From positions 1 to 33,824 of the forward strand of contig NZ_LYMK01000060.1 of the NCBI RefSeq assembly GCF_002157355.1: a stretch of 33,824 nt of DNA, in the 5' to 3' direction. Position 1 is the first letter of the stretch; each line of letters starts with the position of its first letter. A program made the position numbers and the translations under genes. Below the pieces are notes generated by a model. It did not search any database and was not told the origin of the DNA. It worked only from the letters and a program-made list of their open reading frames with translations. The DNA is from Variovorax sp. JS1663. Its GTDB lineage: Bacteria > Pseudomonadota > Gammaproteobacteria > Burkholderiales > Burkholderiaceae_C. Below are positions 22,768 through 30,803 of the stretch, one piece after another.

Positions 22768-24969
22768 TCAGAGGCTCACCTGGCCCATCGCCGGATCGCT
22801 CACCGAATGCCGCCCGGTCTCCACCCGGCCGGCGAAGCGGCGGGACCAGGCCGGGTCCGCGTCGCAGCTCACTTCGAAGTCGTACCAGTTGCCGCTGGCC
22901 TCGATGTCCCACTGCTTCTCCACGTCGTCGCCGCCGCGCACGCGCACCGTCCACGGGCCGTCGTTGCGGTAGGCCAGCGGCCGGATGGTGAAGACGCAGG
23001 CGCGCTCGCCCTCGTTGCGCAGCTTCAGGTGGATGTCGCCGCGGCGCACGTTGTAGCCCACGCGGATCTCCGGGTCGGCCGCGTCGCGCGCGCGCAGGCG
23101 GTTCAGGTCGCCCTTGAAGTGGCGGTGGAAGCCGTTCGGCCCGAGCACCCACAGGTCGTAGCGGCCGGCATCGTCGGCCATCGCGGCCCACTCGTCGTCC
23201 AGGCGCTCGTTGGCCTCGACCATGTAGCGGCGCGGCAGGCGGTCGAGGTGCAGCTTGTCGTAGACGTGGAACACCGCGCCCTGCTCGCCGCTGTTGGCGA
23301 AGATCAGCTTGAGCTTGCCGTTGCGCGCGTTGGCACGCGCGCTCGCATGCAGCTCGTAGGGCAGGGCGCGCGAGGGCCGCGTGCCCGGCGCCTGCACCGG
23401 CCGCAGCGCGTTGGCCGGCGGCTGGATCTGCGGCAGCTTCTCCTGGTCGGCGCGCAGCTGGTCGGCGGCCAGCAGGGTCTTGCGGCCGGCCAGCGCGGGC
23501 AGGGGCTCGTTGTTGGGCCGCTCGAAGTTGAAGCAGCTCGTGAGGTCGCCGCACACCGCGCGGCGGTAGCGGCTGATGTTGGGCTCCTTCACGCCGAAGC
23601 GCTTCTCCAGGAAGCGGATGATCGAAGTGTGGTCGAACACCTGCGAGTTGACCCAGCCGCCGCGGCTCCAGGGCGAGATCACGTACAGCGGCACGCGCAC
23701 GCCGGGGCCGTAGACGCGGCCATCCGGCTTCGGCTGGCCGGTGGTGCCCGGCGGGTTGGGGTGGATGAAGCGCTCGTACGCGATGTCCGAATCGCGCAGC
23801 GTGGTCTTGCCCGCGGGCGTGCCGTCGATGTCGAGCGAGGGCGCCGAGGGCGAAGGCACGTGGTCGAAGTAGCCGTCGTTCTCGTCGAAGTTCACCAGCA
23901 GCACCGTCTTGCTCCAGACCTCGGGCACGGCCGTGAGCGCATCCAGCGTCTCCTGGATGTACCAGGCGCCCTGCACCGGGCTCGACGGGCCGGGGTGCTC
24001 GGAGTAGGTGGCCGGCGCCACCACGAAGGACACCTGCGGCAGGCGGCCATTCTTGACGTCGTTGCGGAAGCTCTCGAAATACGCGTTCACGTCGCCCAGC
24101 GGGCCGGGCATGGTGTTGGCGATGCCCTTGTACAGCGGGTTGCCGACGTCGTCGCTGGCCGGGTCGTAGGCCGGCGAGAGCGCGTCGTTGCTCACCGGCT
24201 TGCCCGAGGCCTCGTTGGCCTTGCGGTACTGGCGGAAGCCCGCGAGCGGGTTGTCGCCGAAGTTGTCGGGCATGTTCTGGTAGACCATCCAGCTGACCTT
24301 GGCCTCCTGCAGTCGCTCCGGGTAGGTCTTCCAGTCGTAGCCCAGGGCCGAGGAATCGATCGAGTCCCATTCGTTGTTCACCGTGGCCACGCCCGCGCCG
24401 GTCGGGCCGTTGGTGCCGGCCCACATGAACATGCGGTTGGAGTTGGTGCCGGTGTGCATCGAGCAATGGTAGGCGTCGCACAGCGTGAAGGCATTGGCCA
24501 GCGCGAACTGGAAGGGGAGCTCGGCCTCCTTGTAGTAGCCCATCGAGGCCGGCGTCTTGTAGCGCACCCACTGTTCGATGCGGCCGCCGTCCCAGGCGGC
24601 CTGGCCGTCGCTCCAGCTGTGCGGCGTGCCGCTCACGCGCTGCGCGTTGCCTTGCGTCGCATCGAGGTGGTAGGGCAGCACCGGCTGGCCGGCGGCATTG
24701 TTCTGCTGCCACACGTTGCGTCCGCCCGGCAGCGGGATGGTGAAGCGGTCGCCGAAGCCGCGCACGCCGCGCAGCGTGCCGAAGTACTGGTCGAAGGAGC
24801 GGTTCTCCTGCATCAGGATCACCACGTGCTTCACGTCCTTGAGCGTGCCGGTCTCGTGATGCGCGGGAATGGCGAGCGCCTTGCGGATGCTCGGCGGAAA
24901 GGCGGCCAGCGTGGCGGCGGAGAGGGCGGTCGTGGCGCTGCCCTGGAGGAACTTGCGGCGCGAGTTCAT
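22768..24969 (-). CDS. Tat-exported phosphocholine-type phospholipase C
   Basis: A 733-residue secreted phosphoesterase. The twin-arginine signal SRRKFLQG (residues 3-10) with a following hydrophobic stretch directs folded export. The phosphoesterase domain (about 45-460) has the metal-site motif MQENRSFDQYFG (53-64, Glu55-Asn56), a CSMHTGTNSNR segment and a DENDGYFDHVPSP segment, all typical of non-haemolytic phospholipase C (PlcN) proteins. Two C-terminal beta modules (about 520-620 and 640-720, DUF756-like) complete the family layout. It should hydrolyse phosphatidylcholine or related lipids outside the cytoplasm, perhaps for phosphate or choline scavenging. ATG 24969 has GAGGAG upstream and follows a small lipoprotein gene by 23 bases. 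Confidence 0.93.
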   Translation of the reverse strand: MNSRRKFLQGSATTALSAATLAAFPPSIRKALAIPAHHETGTLKDVKHVVILMQENRSFDQYFGTLRGVRGFGDRFTIPLPGGRNVWQQNNAAGQPVLPYHLDATQGNAQRVSGTPHSWSDGQAAWDGGRIEQWVRYKTPASMGYYKEAELPFQFALANAFTLCDAYHCSMHTGTNSNRMFMWAGTNGPTGAGVATVNNEWDSIDSSALGYDWKTYPERLQEAKVSWMVYQNMPDNFGDNPLAGFRQYRKANEASGKPVSNDALSPAYDPASDDVGNPLYKGIANTMPGPLGDVNAYFESFRNDVKNGRLPQVSFVVAPATYSEHPGPSSPVQGAWYIQETLDALTAVPEVWSKTVLLVNFDENDGYFDHVPSPSAPSLDIDGTPAGKTTLRDSDIAYERFIHPNPPGTTGQPKPDGRVYGPGVRVPLYVISPWSRGGWVNSQVFDHTSIIRFLEKRFGVKEPNISRYRRAVCGDLTSCFNFERPNNEPLPALAGRKTLLAADQLRADQEKLPQIQPPANALRPVQAPGTRPSRALPYELHASARANARNGKLKLIFANSGEQGAVFHVYDKLHLDRLPRRYMVEANERLDDEWAAMADDAGRYDLWVLGPNGFHRHFKGDLNRLRARDAADPEIRVGYNVRRGDIHLKLRNEGERACVFTIRPLAYRNDGPWTVRVRGGDDVEKQWDIEASGNWYDFEVSCDADPAWSRRFAGRVETGRHSVSDPAMGQVSL

Positions 24970-24992
24970 GGGGTGGTCTCCTCTTCCTGGCC

Positions 24993-25211
24993 TCAGGGCG
25001 CGAAGTGCACGTCGCTGCTGCCGTTGGACGTGGACGTCGTGCTCGTGTCGCCGCTGGCGGGGGTCTCGCTCTTCTGGGCGCTGGCGCTGCCGCTGCCCGA
25101 GGCGCCGGCGAAACCGCCGCCGCTGCTGCTGCCGCCGCCGCAGGCAGCCAGCGTGCAGGCCAGGATCAGCGCGCTCGCGGCGCGCCAGGAGAGAACGATG
25201 CTTCTGGACAT
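24993..25211 (-). CDS. Small Gly/Ser-rich lipoprotein
   Basis: A 72-residue protein with a lipoprotein signal (hydrophobic 10-23, lipobox LAAC with Cys24), so the mature part is about 49 residues. This is a low-complexity Gly/Ser tract followed by a Thr/Ser-rich tail ending SSDVHFAP. AAGGAG lies eight bases before ATG 25211. It is 23 bases ahead of the phospholipase C gene and probably co-transcribed with it. No family is recognised. A membrane-tethered accessory of the secreted lipase is possible but unproven. Confidence 0.75.
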   Translation of the reverse strand: MSRSIVLSWRAASALILACTLAACGGGSSSGGGFAGASGSGSASAQKSETPASGDTSTTSTSNGSSDVHFAP

Positions 25212-25473
25212 GGAAGGAACTCCTTGTGGTTGTCGTCTGGGGGAATGGCGTTTGGCGAGGGCGCGCGCGGCCGTGCTCGGCCGGCATGGCCATGAAGTCA
25301 TCGGGTCCCTCGCTTGTCGTGGGGTCGGTGCGCTCCCGCAGGGCACGCGTCTCGTCAGTTGTGGGAGGGAAGACTAGGCAGCGGGCATGTCATCGCCGTG
25401 AAAAAGCGATGACGGCCGCGCGACGGAAGCGGCGTCGGGGGGAGGGGCATGCGGGCTCTGGCATGCTGTGCGC

Positions 25474-25803
25474 ATGAAGATGCCATACCTGGTTCCTCTG
25501 GCATGTGCCGTGGCGGCCGGTGCTGTGAGCGCCGCCGAAAGCTGCGAGGCCCTGCGTGCGCAGATCGAGGCGAAGATCGCCGCAGCGGGCGTGGCGCGTT
25601 TCGCCGTCGTGACGGTCGACGCCGCCGCACCGGCTGGCGGCCAGGTGGTGGGCAGTTGCGAGCTCGGCAGCAAGAAGATCGTGTATCAGCGTGAAGGCGG
25701 TCCGGGCCCTTCGGCCGCGCTGCCCCCGCCGGTGCGCGGCGAGCGGATCCTGACCGAATGCAAGGACGGCACGGTGTCCCTGGGCGGCGACTGCCGCAAG
25801 TAG
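25474..25803 (+). CDS. DUF1161 family periplasmic protein
   Basis: A 109-residue protein with a signal peptide (MKMPYLVPLACAVAAGAVSA, likely cut after residue 20). The mature part starts with CEALRAQIEAKIAAAGV and continues to VVGSCELGSKKIVYQR, the hallmark of the DUF1161 family. A short C-terminal piece ILTECKDGTVSLGGDCRK adds a second Cys pair, so disulfides are likely. GTG at 25468 would add two residues. There is no strong ribosome site next to the start. DUF1161 proteins have no assigned function. It is divergent from the lipoprotein/phospholipase pair. Confidence 0.85.
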   Translation: MKMPYLVPLACAVAAGAVSAAESCEALRAQIEAKIAAAGVARFAVVTVDAAAPAGGQVVGSCELGSKKIVYQREGGPGPSAALPPPVRGERILTECKDGTVSLGGDCRK

Positions 25804-25878
25804 GGCCGGCCGGCAGTCCCCGCGGCGGGCGTCCTCAGGCGCGCTGCTGTTCGAGCATCGCCTTGCCAGCAATGCGGC

Positions 25879-25953
25879 CGTTTGTCACTTGCCCGGCGAT
25901 GAATGTCAGCTGACACAAGCTGAGGGGCGCTTGACACACCTGGCGGACAAACG
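25879..25953. promoter_or_regulatory. Nested inverted repeats, possible operator region
   Basis: An outer perfect 8-bp inverted repeat, CGTTTGTC (25879-25886) and GACAAACG (25946-25953), encloses a perfect 12-bp palindrome TGTCAGCTGACA (25904-25915). Further TGTCA/TGACA half-sites lie nearby, including TTGACA at 25931-25936, which is also a perfect -35 match though no good -10 follows. It lies between the DUF1161 gene and the epoxide-hydrolase-like gene, and may bind a dimeric repressor. No regulator gene is adjacent. Confidence 0.4.
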
Positions 25954-26049
25954 TGCGGTGCAATGGCCGTCGCGATCCTTCAGGCCCGCGCCCGACGTTC
26001 GATGCCCGCGGATGGAGCGATCGTTGTCCTGAAGCAAGTGAGGTTTGTC

Positions 26050-27348
26050 ATGGTGCTCGAAGAATCCTTGCGTGTTTCTCGCCGCGGCTTGCTGCGTGAC
26101 GCTGCGGTGTTCACCGCGCTGGCTGCGGCCTGGCCATTGGCAAACGCGGCGACGCCCCGCCATGCCGCCGACGCGATCCGCCCCTTCCGTGCCCGAGTGC
26201 CGCAGGCCGCGCTCACCGATCTGCGGCGACGCATCGCCGCCACGCGCTGGCCCGAGGCCGAAACGGTCAGCGACAGCTCGCAGGGCGTGCAGCTGGCAAG
26301 GCTCCAGGCGCTTGTGCGGTATTGGGCTACGAGCTACGACTGGCGCAAAGCGGAGGCGCGCCTCAACGCGTTGCCGCAGTTCGTCTCCAACCTCGACGGG
26401 CTGGATATCCACTTCATCCACGTGCGCTCGCGTCATTCGGATGCGATGCCGCTGGTGATGACGCACGGCTGGCCCGGCTCGGTGCTGGAGTTGCTGGGCG
26501 CCGTGGGGCCGCTCACCGATCCCACCGCACACGGCGGTCGTGCGGAGGACGCCTTCCACCTCGTGCTGCCCTCGATCCCCGGCTATGGCTTCTCACAGAA
26601 GCCCACGGGCACCGGCTGGAATCCCGACCGCATCGCGCGGGCCTGGGACACGCTCATGAAGCGCGTGGGCTACGAGCGCTATGCCGCCCAGGGCGGAGAC
26701 TGGGGGGCCATCATCTGCGACGCCCTGGGTCGCCAGGCGCCGGCAGGCCTGATCGGCATGCACGTGAACCGTGTGGAGCGCGCGACGACGCTTCCGCCGG
26801 ACGTGGGCAAGGCGTTGATGAACGGCGAGCCCGCACCCGCGTCGCTCACCGAAGAGGAACGCAGCGTGTTCAATGAGGCACGCGAATTCCTCAACAAGGG
26901 CTTCGGATACGCCGCCATCATGAACACGCGCCCGCAGACGATCGGCTACGGGCTGGCCGACTCCCCCGTGGCACTGGCCGCCTGGTGCTACGACAAGATC
27001 TCCGATTGGGTCTACACGCGCGGCGATCCCGAGCGCGCGCTCGGGCGCGATGCGATCCTCGACGACGTTACGCTGTACTGGCTGACGAACGCGGGCACCT
27101 CATCGGGCCGCATCTACTGGGAGAACGCCGCCGCGGGCGTCAACGCCGCGCCGATTGCGGTGCCGGTGGGCGTGACGGTCTTTCCTGGTGAGGTCTACCG
27201 GCCGCCGAAGCAGTGGGTCGAGCGTGCCTACCGCAACCTCGTCTATTACCACCGTGCGGAAAAGGGCGGGCACTTCGCCGCGTGGGAAGAGCCGGAGCTC
27301 TTCGCGACCGAGGTGCGCGCGTCGTTCCGGTCGCTGCGCACCAATTGA
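26050..27348 (+). CDS. Tat-exported epoxide-hydrolase-like protein
   Basis: A 432-residue alpha/beta hydrolase of the microsomal epoxide hydrolase type. The N-terminus has a twin-arginine signal (SRRGLLRD, residues 10-17, then a hydrophobic stretch to about 34). The N-terminal lid domain of this family spans about 44-150. HGWPGS (139-144) forms the oxyanion region, GGDWGA (215-220) carries the nucleophile Asp217, and a late GGHFAAWEEPEL supplies the catalytic His. Such enzymes open epoxides by an aspartyl-ester route. ATG 26050 is preferred over the open frame to 25963 because it has GAGG upstream and puts the Tat motif at the N-terminus. Export of an epoxide hydrolase is unusual compared with the cytoplasmic members, though Tat-tagged relatives occur. 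Convergent with flgN. Confidence 0.9.
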   Translation: MVLEESLRVSRRGLLRDAAVFTALAAAWPLANAATPRHAADAIRPFRARVPQAALTDLRRRIAATRWPEAETVSDSSQGVQLARLQALVRYWATSYDWRKAEARLNALPQFVSNLDGLDIHFIHVRSRHSDAMPLVMTHGWPGSVLELLGAVGPLTDPTAHGGRAEDAFHLVLPSIPGYGFSQKPTGTGWNPDRIARAWDTLMKRVGYERYAAQGGDWGAIICDALGRQAPAGLIGMHVNRVERATTLPPDVGKALMNGEPAPASLTEEERSVFNEAREFLNKGFGYAAIMNTRPQTIGYGLADSPVALAAWCYDKISDWVYTRGDPERALGRDAILDDVTLYWLTNAGTSSGRIYWENAAAGVNAAPIAVPVGVTVFPGEVYRPPKQWVERAYRNLVYYHRAEKGGHFAAWEEPELFATEVRASFRSLRTN

Positions 27349-27431
27349 TCGCCGGCGGGGACACGAATCGGATCGGTGCTGTGCGCCCGATGCGGGGGCG
27401 CTGCGAGTCTCGCGATGGCCGCGCCTTCCCA

Positions 27432-27459
27432 CGGCCGGCAGGCCTGCGCCTGCGGGCCG
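27432..27459. terminator. Strong hairpin between epoxide hydrolase gene and flgN
   Basis: CGGCC-g-GCAGGC (27432-27443) pairs with GCCTGC-g-GGCCG (27448-27459) around a 4-base loop: 11 paired bases with one G/G mismatch. It lies in the 125-base convergent gap and is well placed as a bidirectional terminator, though no T-run follows. Confidence 0.45.
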
Positions 27460-27473
27460 CTGACGCGCCCGGA

Positions 27474-27932
27474 TCAGCCGAGGGCCAACCGCGTCCCGCC
27501 GCCGCCCACCGCGCGCCGGATCCCGTCCGGCCCATAGAAGGGCAGCGCCGTCGCCTGCAGGTAGTGCAGCGCATTGCGGGTGAAATCGAGCTGGCCGTGC
27601 ACCATCGACCCGTTGCGATGGTTGCCTGCCTTGGCCCGCTCGGCCAGGGTCAGCAGCTCGGCCCAGGTCTGCCGTGCGGTGGCCCCGGCGGCGGTGGCGG
27701 CCGCATCGGCGCCGGCGCGGCCAGGCTCGAAGCCCATCGCCACCTGGGTGGATTCGCGGGCGCGGTCCAGGGTGGCCATGCGGTCGAGCAGGCCGGACTT
27801 CCGTTCGGTCAGCGCGCCCAGGTCGGCGAACAGGCCGGCCTGCATGGCCTGCGCTTCGTCGTCCAGCACGTCCAGGAATTCCTCCACGCAGGACTTCTCG
27901 GCCAGCAGGTGGGACAGCAGCACGGCGCTCAT
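27474..27932 (-). CDS. flgN: Flagellar export chaperone FlgN
   Basis: A 152-residue helical protein. FlgN chaperones the hook-filament junction proteins FlgK and FlgL for flagellar export. The N-terminal helix (LLAEKSCVEEFLDVLDDEAQAM) and the later ALTERKSGLLDRMATL stretch fit the family, as does the position directly after flgM with a 4-base gap. Sequence conservation in FlgN is low, so the flgM-flgA context carries much of the weight. It is probably co-transcribed with flgM from the sigma-28 promoter at 28259-28285. Confidence 0.88.
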   Translation of the reverse strand: MSAVLLSHLLAEKSCVEEFLDVLDDEAQAMQAGLFADLGALTERKSGLLDRMATLDRARESTQVAMGFEPGRAGADAAATAAGATARQTWAELLTLAERAKAGNHRNGSMVHGQLDFTRNALHYLQATALPFYGPDGIRRAVGGGGTRLALG

Positions 27933-27936
27933 CGCT

Positions 27937-28233
27937 TCAGTCCTTCTTGCCGGCCAGCAGGTCGCGCACGCTGTCGATCAGGCCGTCGGCGATACGCTCG
28001 GGGCGCACCTGGTAGCTGCCGTCCCGGATGGCCTGGCGGATCTCGGCGACGCGCTCGGCGTCGAAATCGGTGTTGGGGCCGCCCGGCATCGAATGGATCT
28101 GGGCCGAGGACGACAGCTGCACCGTGTCCCGCGCCTGTTCGGCGGCTTCGGCGCCGGCGGCCGGCTGGGCCTTGGCGCCCTTGCCCGCGCGGGAGAGGGA
28201 AGTGGCCGAGGAGGCGGGTTGTTCGATCTTCAA
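27937..28233 (-). CDS. flgM: Anti-sigma-28 factor FlgM
   Basis: A 98-residue anti-sigma factor that binds FliA until the hook is complete and it is exported. The C-terminal half holds the FliA-binding region, with FDAERVAEIRQAIRDGSYQVRPE and ADGLIDSVRDLL typical of FlgM; the N-terminal half is disordered, Ala/Gln-rich, as usual. The start is an uncommon TTG at 28233, supported by GAGGAA at 28239-28244 five bases upstream and by the absence of a usable in-frame ATG. A near-perfect sigma-28 promoter lies just upstream, so FlgM is made under control of the factor it inhibits, while readthrough from flgA could supply early FlgM. Confidence 0.93.
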   Translation of the reverse strand: MKIEQPASSATSLSRAGKGAKAQPAAGAEAAEQARDTVQLSSSAQIHSMPGGPNTDFDAERVAEIRQAIRDGSYQVRPERIADGLIDSVRDLLAGKKD

Positions 28234-28238
28234 GATGG

Positions 28239-28244
28239 TTCCTC
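28239..28244 (-). promoter_or_regulatory. Ribosome binding site supporting the TTG start of flgM
   Basis: GAGGAA on the minus strand, five bases before TTG at 28233-28231. It is the only good site in this stretch and decides the unusual start codon. Confidence 0.65.
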
Positions 28245-28258
28245 AATGGTTGACCGCT

Positions 28259-28285
28259 TTATCGGCAGTCCGGGCCAGAACTTTA
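28259..28285 (-). promoter_or_regulatory. Sigma-28 (FliA) promoter of flgM
   Basis: Read on the minus strand: TAAA (28285-28282), a 15-base spacer, then GCCGATAA (28266-28259). This matches the enterobacterial FliA consensus TAAA-N15-GCCGATAA at every defined base. It lies 26 bases before the flgM start, inside the 71-base flgA-flgM gap, giving flgMN a late-class promoter separate from flgA. Confidence 0.9.
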
Positions 28286-28304
28286 GGGCGCGGTGTCGTC
28301 CATG

Positions 28305-28985
28305 CTACTGCGCCATCCGGATCTGGCCTTCCTCGTCCGCCACGCCGCTGAGCAGGCGGCCGTCGCGGGTCTTGGCCTGCACCAGGGCGCCGATCTCGGC
28401 CCGGGTCAGGGCGCGCGCCTCGGTGCTGACGGTGAAGCCGGGCCCGCCGGCGATCACCTGGACCGTCTGGCCCTGCTGGATCACGACCGTGCCGCGCAAT
28501 TGTTCACGCCGCAGCGGCGCACCGGCGGCGACGCGGTTGACGGCCACCATGCCTTTGAGCTCGGCCGGGTCGGCCAGGACGGACTTGGGCAGCGCCGTGA
28601 GGTCGCCGGTGCGCGCGGCCACGTCGCCTGCGCCCAGGGCCTGGCCGGCGTCGATCGCGCGCGTGGCGACCAGGTAGCGGCCTTCCACCGCCACATGGGC
28701 CTGGACATAGCGCGTCCACGGCCGCTCGCCGGGGCAGCGCAGGCCGACCGAGACCCGGCCCCAGGCCGAGGCGCCGTTCGGCAGGAAGGCTTCGAGGGCA
28801 TCGCAGGGCGGCAGGGCAGACGCCGGCATGGTCACGCGGATGCTGGCCCGGCCGGGCAGGCCGGCAGTCTGTTCCTGGAGGAACTGGCGGACCGTCTCCT
28901 GGGCGTCACCGGCCGCGGCCGTGCACGCCACGGCGGCCAGCGCCAGCGGCAGACAGCGGAGGAATAGGCGGGTCTTGTCCATCAT
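28305..28985 (-). CDS. flgA: Flagellar basal body P-ring assembly protein FlgA
   Basis: A 226-residue periplasmic chaperone that helps assemble the FlgI P-ring around the rod. It has a signal peptide (MDKTRLFLRCLPLALAAVACTAAAG) and the SAF/ChapFlgA domain, with ATRAIDAGQALGAGDVAARTGDL and VVIQQGQTVQVIAGGPGFTVSTE typical of the family. Start is ATG 28985 or the adjacent ATG 28982; neither has a strong ribosome site. It is divergent from flgB, the common arrangement in beta- and gammaproteobacteria. The 162-base gap (28986-29147) must hold the class II promoters for both directions, but I see no clear FlhDC box or sigma-28 site there. Confidence 0.92.
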   Translation of the reverse strand: MMDKTRLFLRCLPLALAAVACTAAAGDAQETVRQFLQEQTAGLPGRASIRVTMPASALPPCDALEAFLPNGASAWGRVSVGLRCPGERPWTRYVQAHVAVEGRYLVATRAIDAGQALGAGDVAARTGDLTALPKSVLADPAELKGMVAVNRVAAGAPLRREQLRGTVVIQQGQTVQVIAGGPGFTVSTEARALTRAEIGALVQAKTRDGRLLSGVADEEGQIRMAQ

Positions 28986-29147
28986 CGGTGCCCAGATTCT
29001 AGGAATGGGCCGCTCCGCGCGAAGGTGCGAAGTGCACACCAAAACCCCCTTTGTTCGGCCCATTGCAATCCGGGGCCGTGCATAGACTCGCTTTCCATCT
29101 GTCGCCACGCCCGGCCCGGGCCGCGACGCCGAAAGGATGGAAATCAC

Positions 29148-29552
29148 ATGATCGACAAGCTGGATGCGGCGCTGCGCTTCAACCGCGAAGCCCTGAACCT
29201 GCGGGCCCAGCGCCAGGAAGTCCTGGCCGCCAACATCGCCCACGCCGACACGCCCAACTACAAGGCGCGCGACTTCGACTTCAGCGCCCGGCTCGCCCAG
29301 GCGGTGGAACAGGGCCGCGGCGGCCAGACCGTGACGATGGCCACCACCTCCGCGCGCCACCTGCAGGGCGAGGCCCGCTCCGTGCCGGACGCCGACCTGC
29401 TCTACCGCATGCCCACGCAGTCCAGCATCGACGGCAACACGGTCGACATGGATGCCGAGCGCATCAACTTCGCCGACAACGCGCTGCGCTACGAGGCCAA
29501 CCTCACGCTGATGAGCGCCAAGATCAAGTCGCTGATGGCGGCGGCGCAGTAG
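29148..29552 (+). CDS. flgB: Flagellar basal-body rod protein FlgB
   Basis: A 134-residue proximal rod subunit. It has the rod-family N-terminal pattern LAANIAHADTPNYKARDFDF (residues 26-45) and the FlgB C-terminal helix ending YEANLTLMSAKIKSLMAA. ATG 29148 follows an AAAGGATGGA site. It is the first gene of the flgBCDEFG run, divergent from flgA. Confidence 0.95.
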   Translation: MIDKLDAALRFNREALNLRAQRQEVLAANIAHADTPNYKARDFDFSARLAQAVEQGRGGQTVTMATTSARHLQGEARSVPDADLLYRMPTQSSIDGNTVDMDAERINFADNALRYEANLTLMSAKIKSLMAAAQ

Positions 29553-29589
29553 CGAACAAGAACAAGCACAGAGAAGAAGGAACGCCGCC

Positions 29590-30006
29590 ATGCCCCTGCC
29601 CAGTGCATCCATGAGCATCTTCGACATCACGGGCTCCGCGATGCGGGCCCAGTCGCAGCGCATGAACGTGACCGCGAGCAACCTGGCCAACGCCGAGAGC
29701 GTGGCCGGCCCCGACGGCCAGCCCTACCGTGCCAGGCAGGTGATCTTCCAGGTCGCGCCCTCCGGCCAGCAGGACATCGGCGGCGTGCAGGTCGCCGGCG
29801 TGGTCGAGGACGGCGCGCCGCCGAAGATGGTCTACGACCCCAGGAGCCCCCACGCCAACGCCCAGGGCTACGTGAGCATGCCCAACGTCAACGTGGTCGA
29901 GGAGATGACCAACATGATCTCCGCCTCGCGCAGCTACCAGGCCAACGTGGAGGTGCTCAACACCGCCAAGACGCTGATGGTCAAGACGCTGACCCTCGGC
30001 CAGTAA
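29590..30006 (+). CDS. flgC: Flagellar basal-body rod protein FlgC
   Basis: A 138-residue rod subunit. The N-terminal SIFDITGSAMRAQSQRMNVTASNLAN motif and the C-terminal PNVNVVEEMTNMISASRSYQANVEV..TAK helix are diagnostic of FlgC. AAGGAA lies ahead of ATG 29590; ATG 29611 (MSIFDITG) is a shorter alternative. Lies 37 bases after flgB in the same operon. Confidence 0.95.
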   Translation: MPLPSASMSIFDITGSAMRAQSQRMNVTASNLANAESVAGPDGQPYRARQVIFQVAPSGQQDIGGVQVAGVVEDGAPPKMVYDPRSPHANAQGYVSMPNVNVVEEMTNMISASRSYQANVEVLNTAKTLMVKTLTLGQ

Positions 30007-30036
30007 CCCCCTTCCAACCCCCAAAGAAACACCACC

Positions 30037-30732
30037 ATGGCGGTCAACGACGCTCTTTCCTCGCTCAACGGCACCGGCACGACCCAGACCGGCGGCACAG
30101 GCGGCACAGGCGGGATCAGTGGCTCCGACAACGAGCAGCGCTTCCTCAAGCTGCTGGTCACGCAGCTCAACAACCAGGACCCGCTCAACCCGATGCAGAA
30201 CGCCGAGCTCACCTCGCAGCTGGCGCAGATGAGCACCGTCACCGGCATCGAGAAGCTCAACGCCACGCTGTCGGGCCTGGTCAACCAGACCGGCACCAAC
30301 CAGGTGCTGCAGGCCGCATCGCTGGTCGGCTACAACGTCCTGTCGCCCGGCAACCAGATCGCCACCACCGCGCCCAAGGAGGGCGAGGACCCGGCGCCCG
30401 TGCCCTTCGCGGTGCAGCTGCCGGGCACGGCCGGCGACGTGCAGGTCAAGATCGTCGACGGCGCGGGCCGCACGGTGCGCACGCTGGAGCTCGGCTCGAT
30501 GCCCGAGGGCGTGAATGCCGTCACCTGGGACGGCAAGGCCGACGACGGCTCGGTGGCGCCGGCGGGCAACTACAGCTTCACCGTGGTCGCCAGCAACGAC
30601 GGCGCCAAGGTCGAGGCCACGGCGCTCACCTTCGCGCAGGTGGCTGCCGTCAAGCAGGGTGCCAACGGCGTCCAGCTGGAGCTGGCCAATGGCCGCAGCA
30701 TCAGCCTCGACGACGTGCGCATGTACCTCTGA
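30037..30732 (+). CDS. flgD: Flagellar hook cap / assembly protein FlgD
   Basis: A 231-residue hook-capping scaffold needed for FlgE polymerisation. The N-terminal segment FLKLLVTQLNNQDPLNPMQN followed by ELTSQLAQMSTVTGIEKLN is the FlgD signature. The C-terminal part (about 110-230) contains the Ig-like/FLG2 region with VTWDGKADDGSVAPAGNY. A Gly/Thr-rich low-complexity stretch (about 10-28) precedes the signature. Lies 30 bases after flgC. Confidence 0.95.
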   Translation: MAVNDALSSLNGTGTTQTGGTGGTGGISGSDNEQRFLKLLVTQLNNQDPLNPMQNAELTSQLAQMSTVTGIEKLNATLSGLVNQTGTNQVLQAASLVGYNVLSPGNQIATTAPKEGEDPAPVPFAVQLPGTAGDVQVKIVDGAGRTVRTLELGSMPEGVNAVTWDGKADDGSVAPAGNYSFTVVASNDGAKVEATALTFAQVAAVKQGANGVQLELANGRSISLDDVRMYL

Positions 30733-30803
30733 ACCCTTCTTCCCCGGGCCTTGGCGTCGCCGCTGCAGGCCGCTTCATCCACGCATAGCAACAAGGATCG
30801 ATC

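Noticed and set aside
22507..25377. 956-codon open frame on the + strand opposite the phospholipase C gene
   Set aside because: Antisense shadow of a gene with clear family motifs; repetitive Val/Ala/His/Arg composition and no motif of its own.
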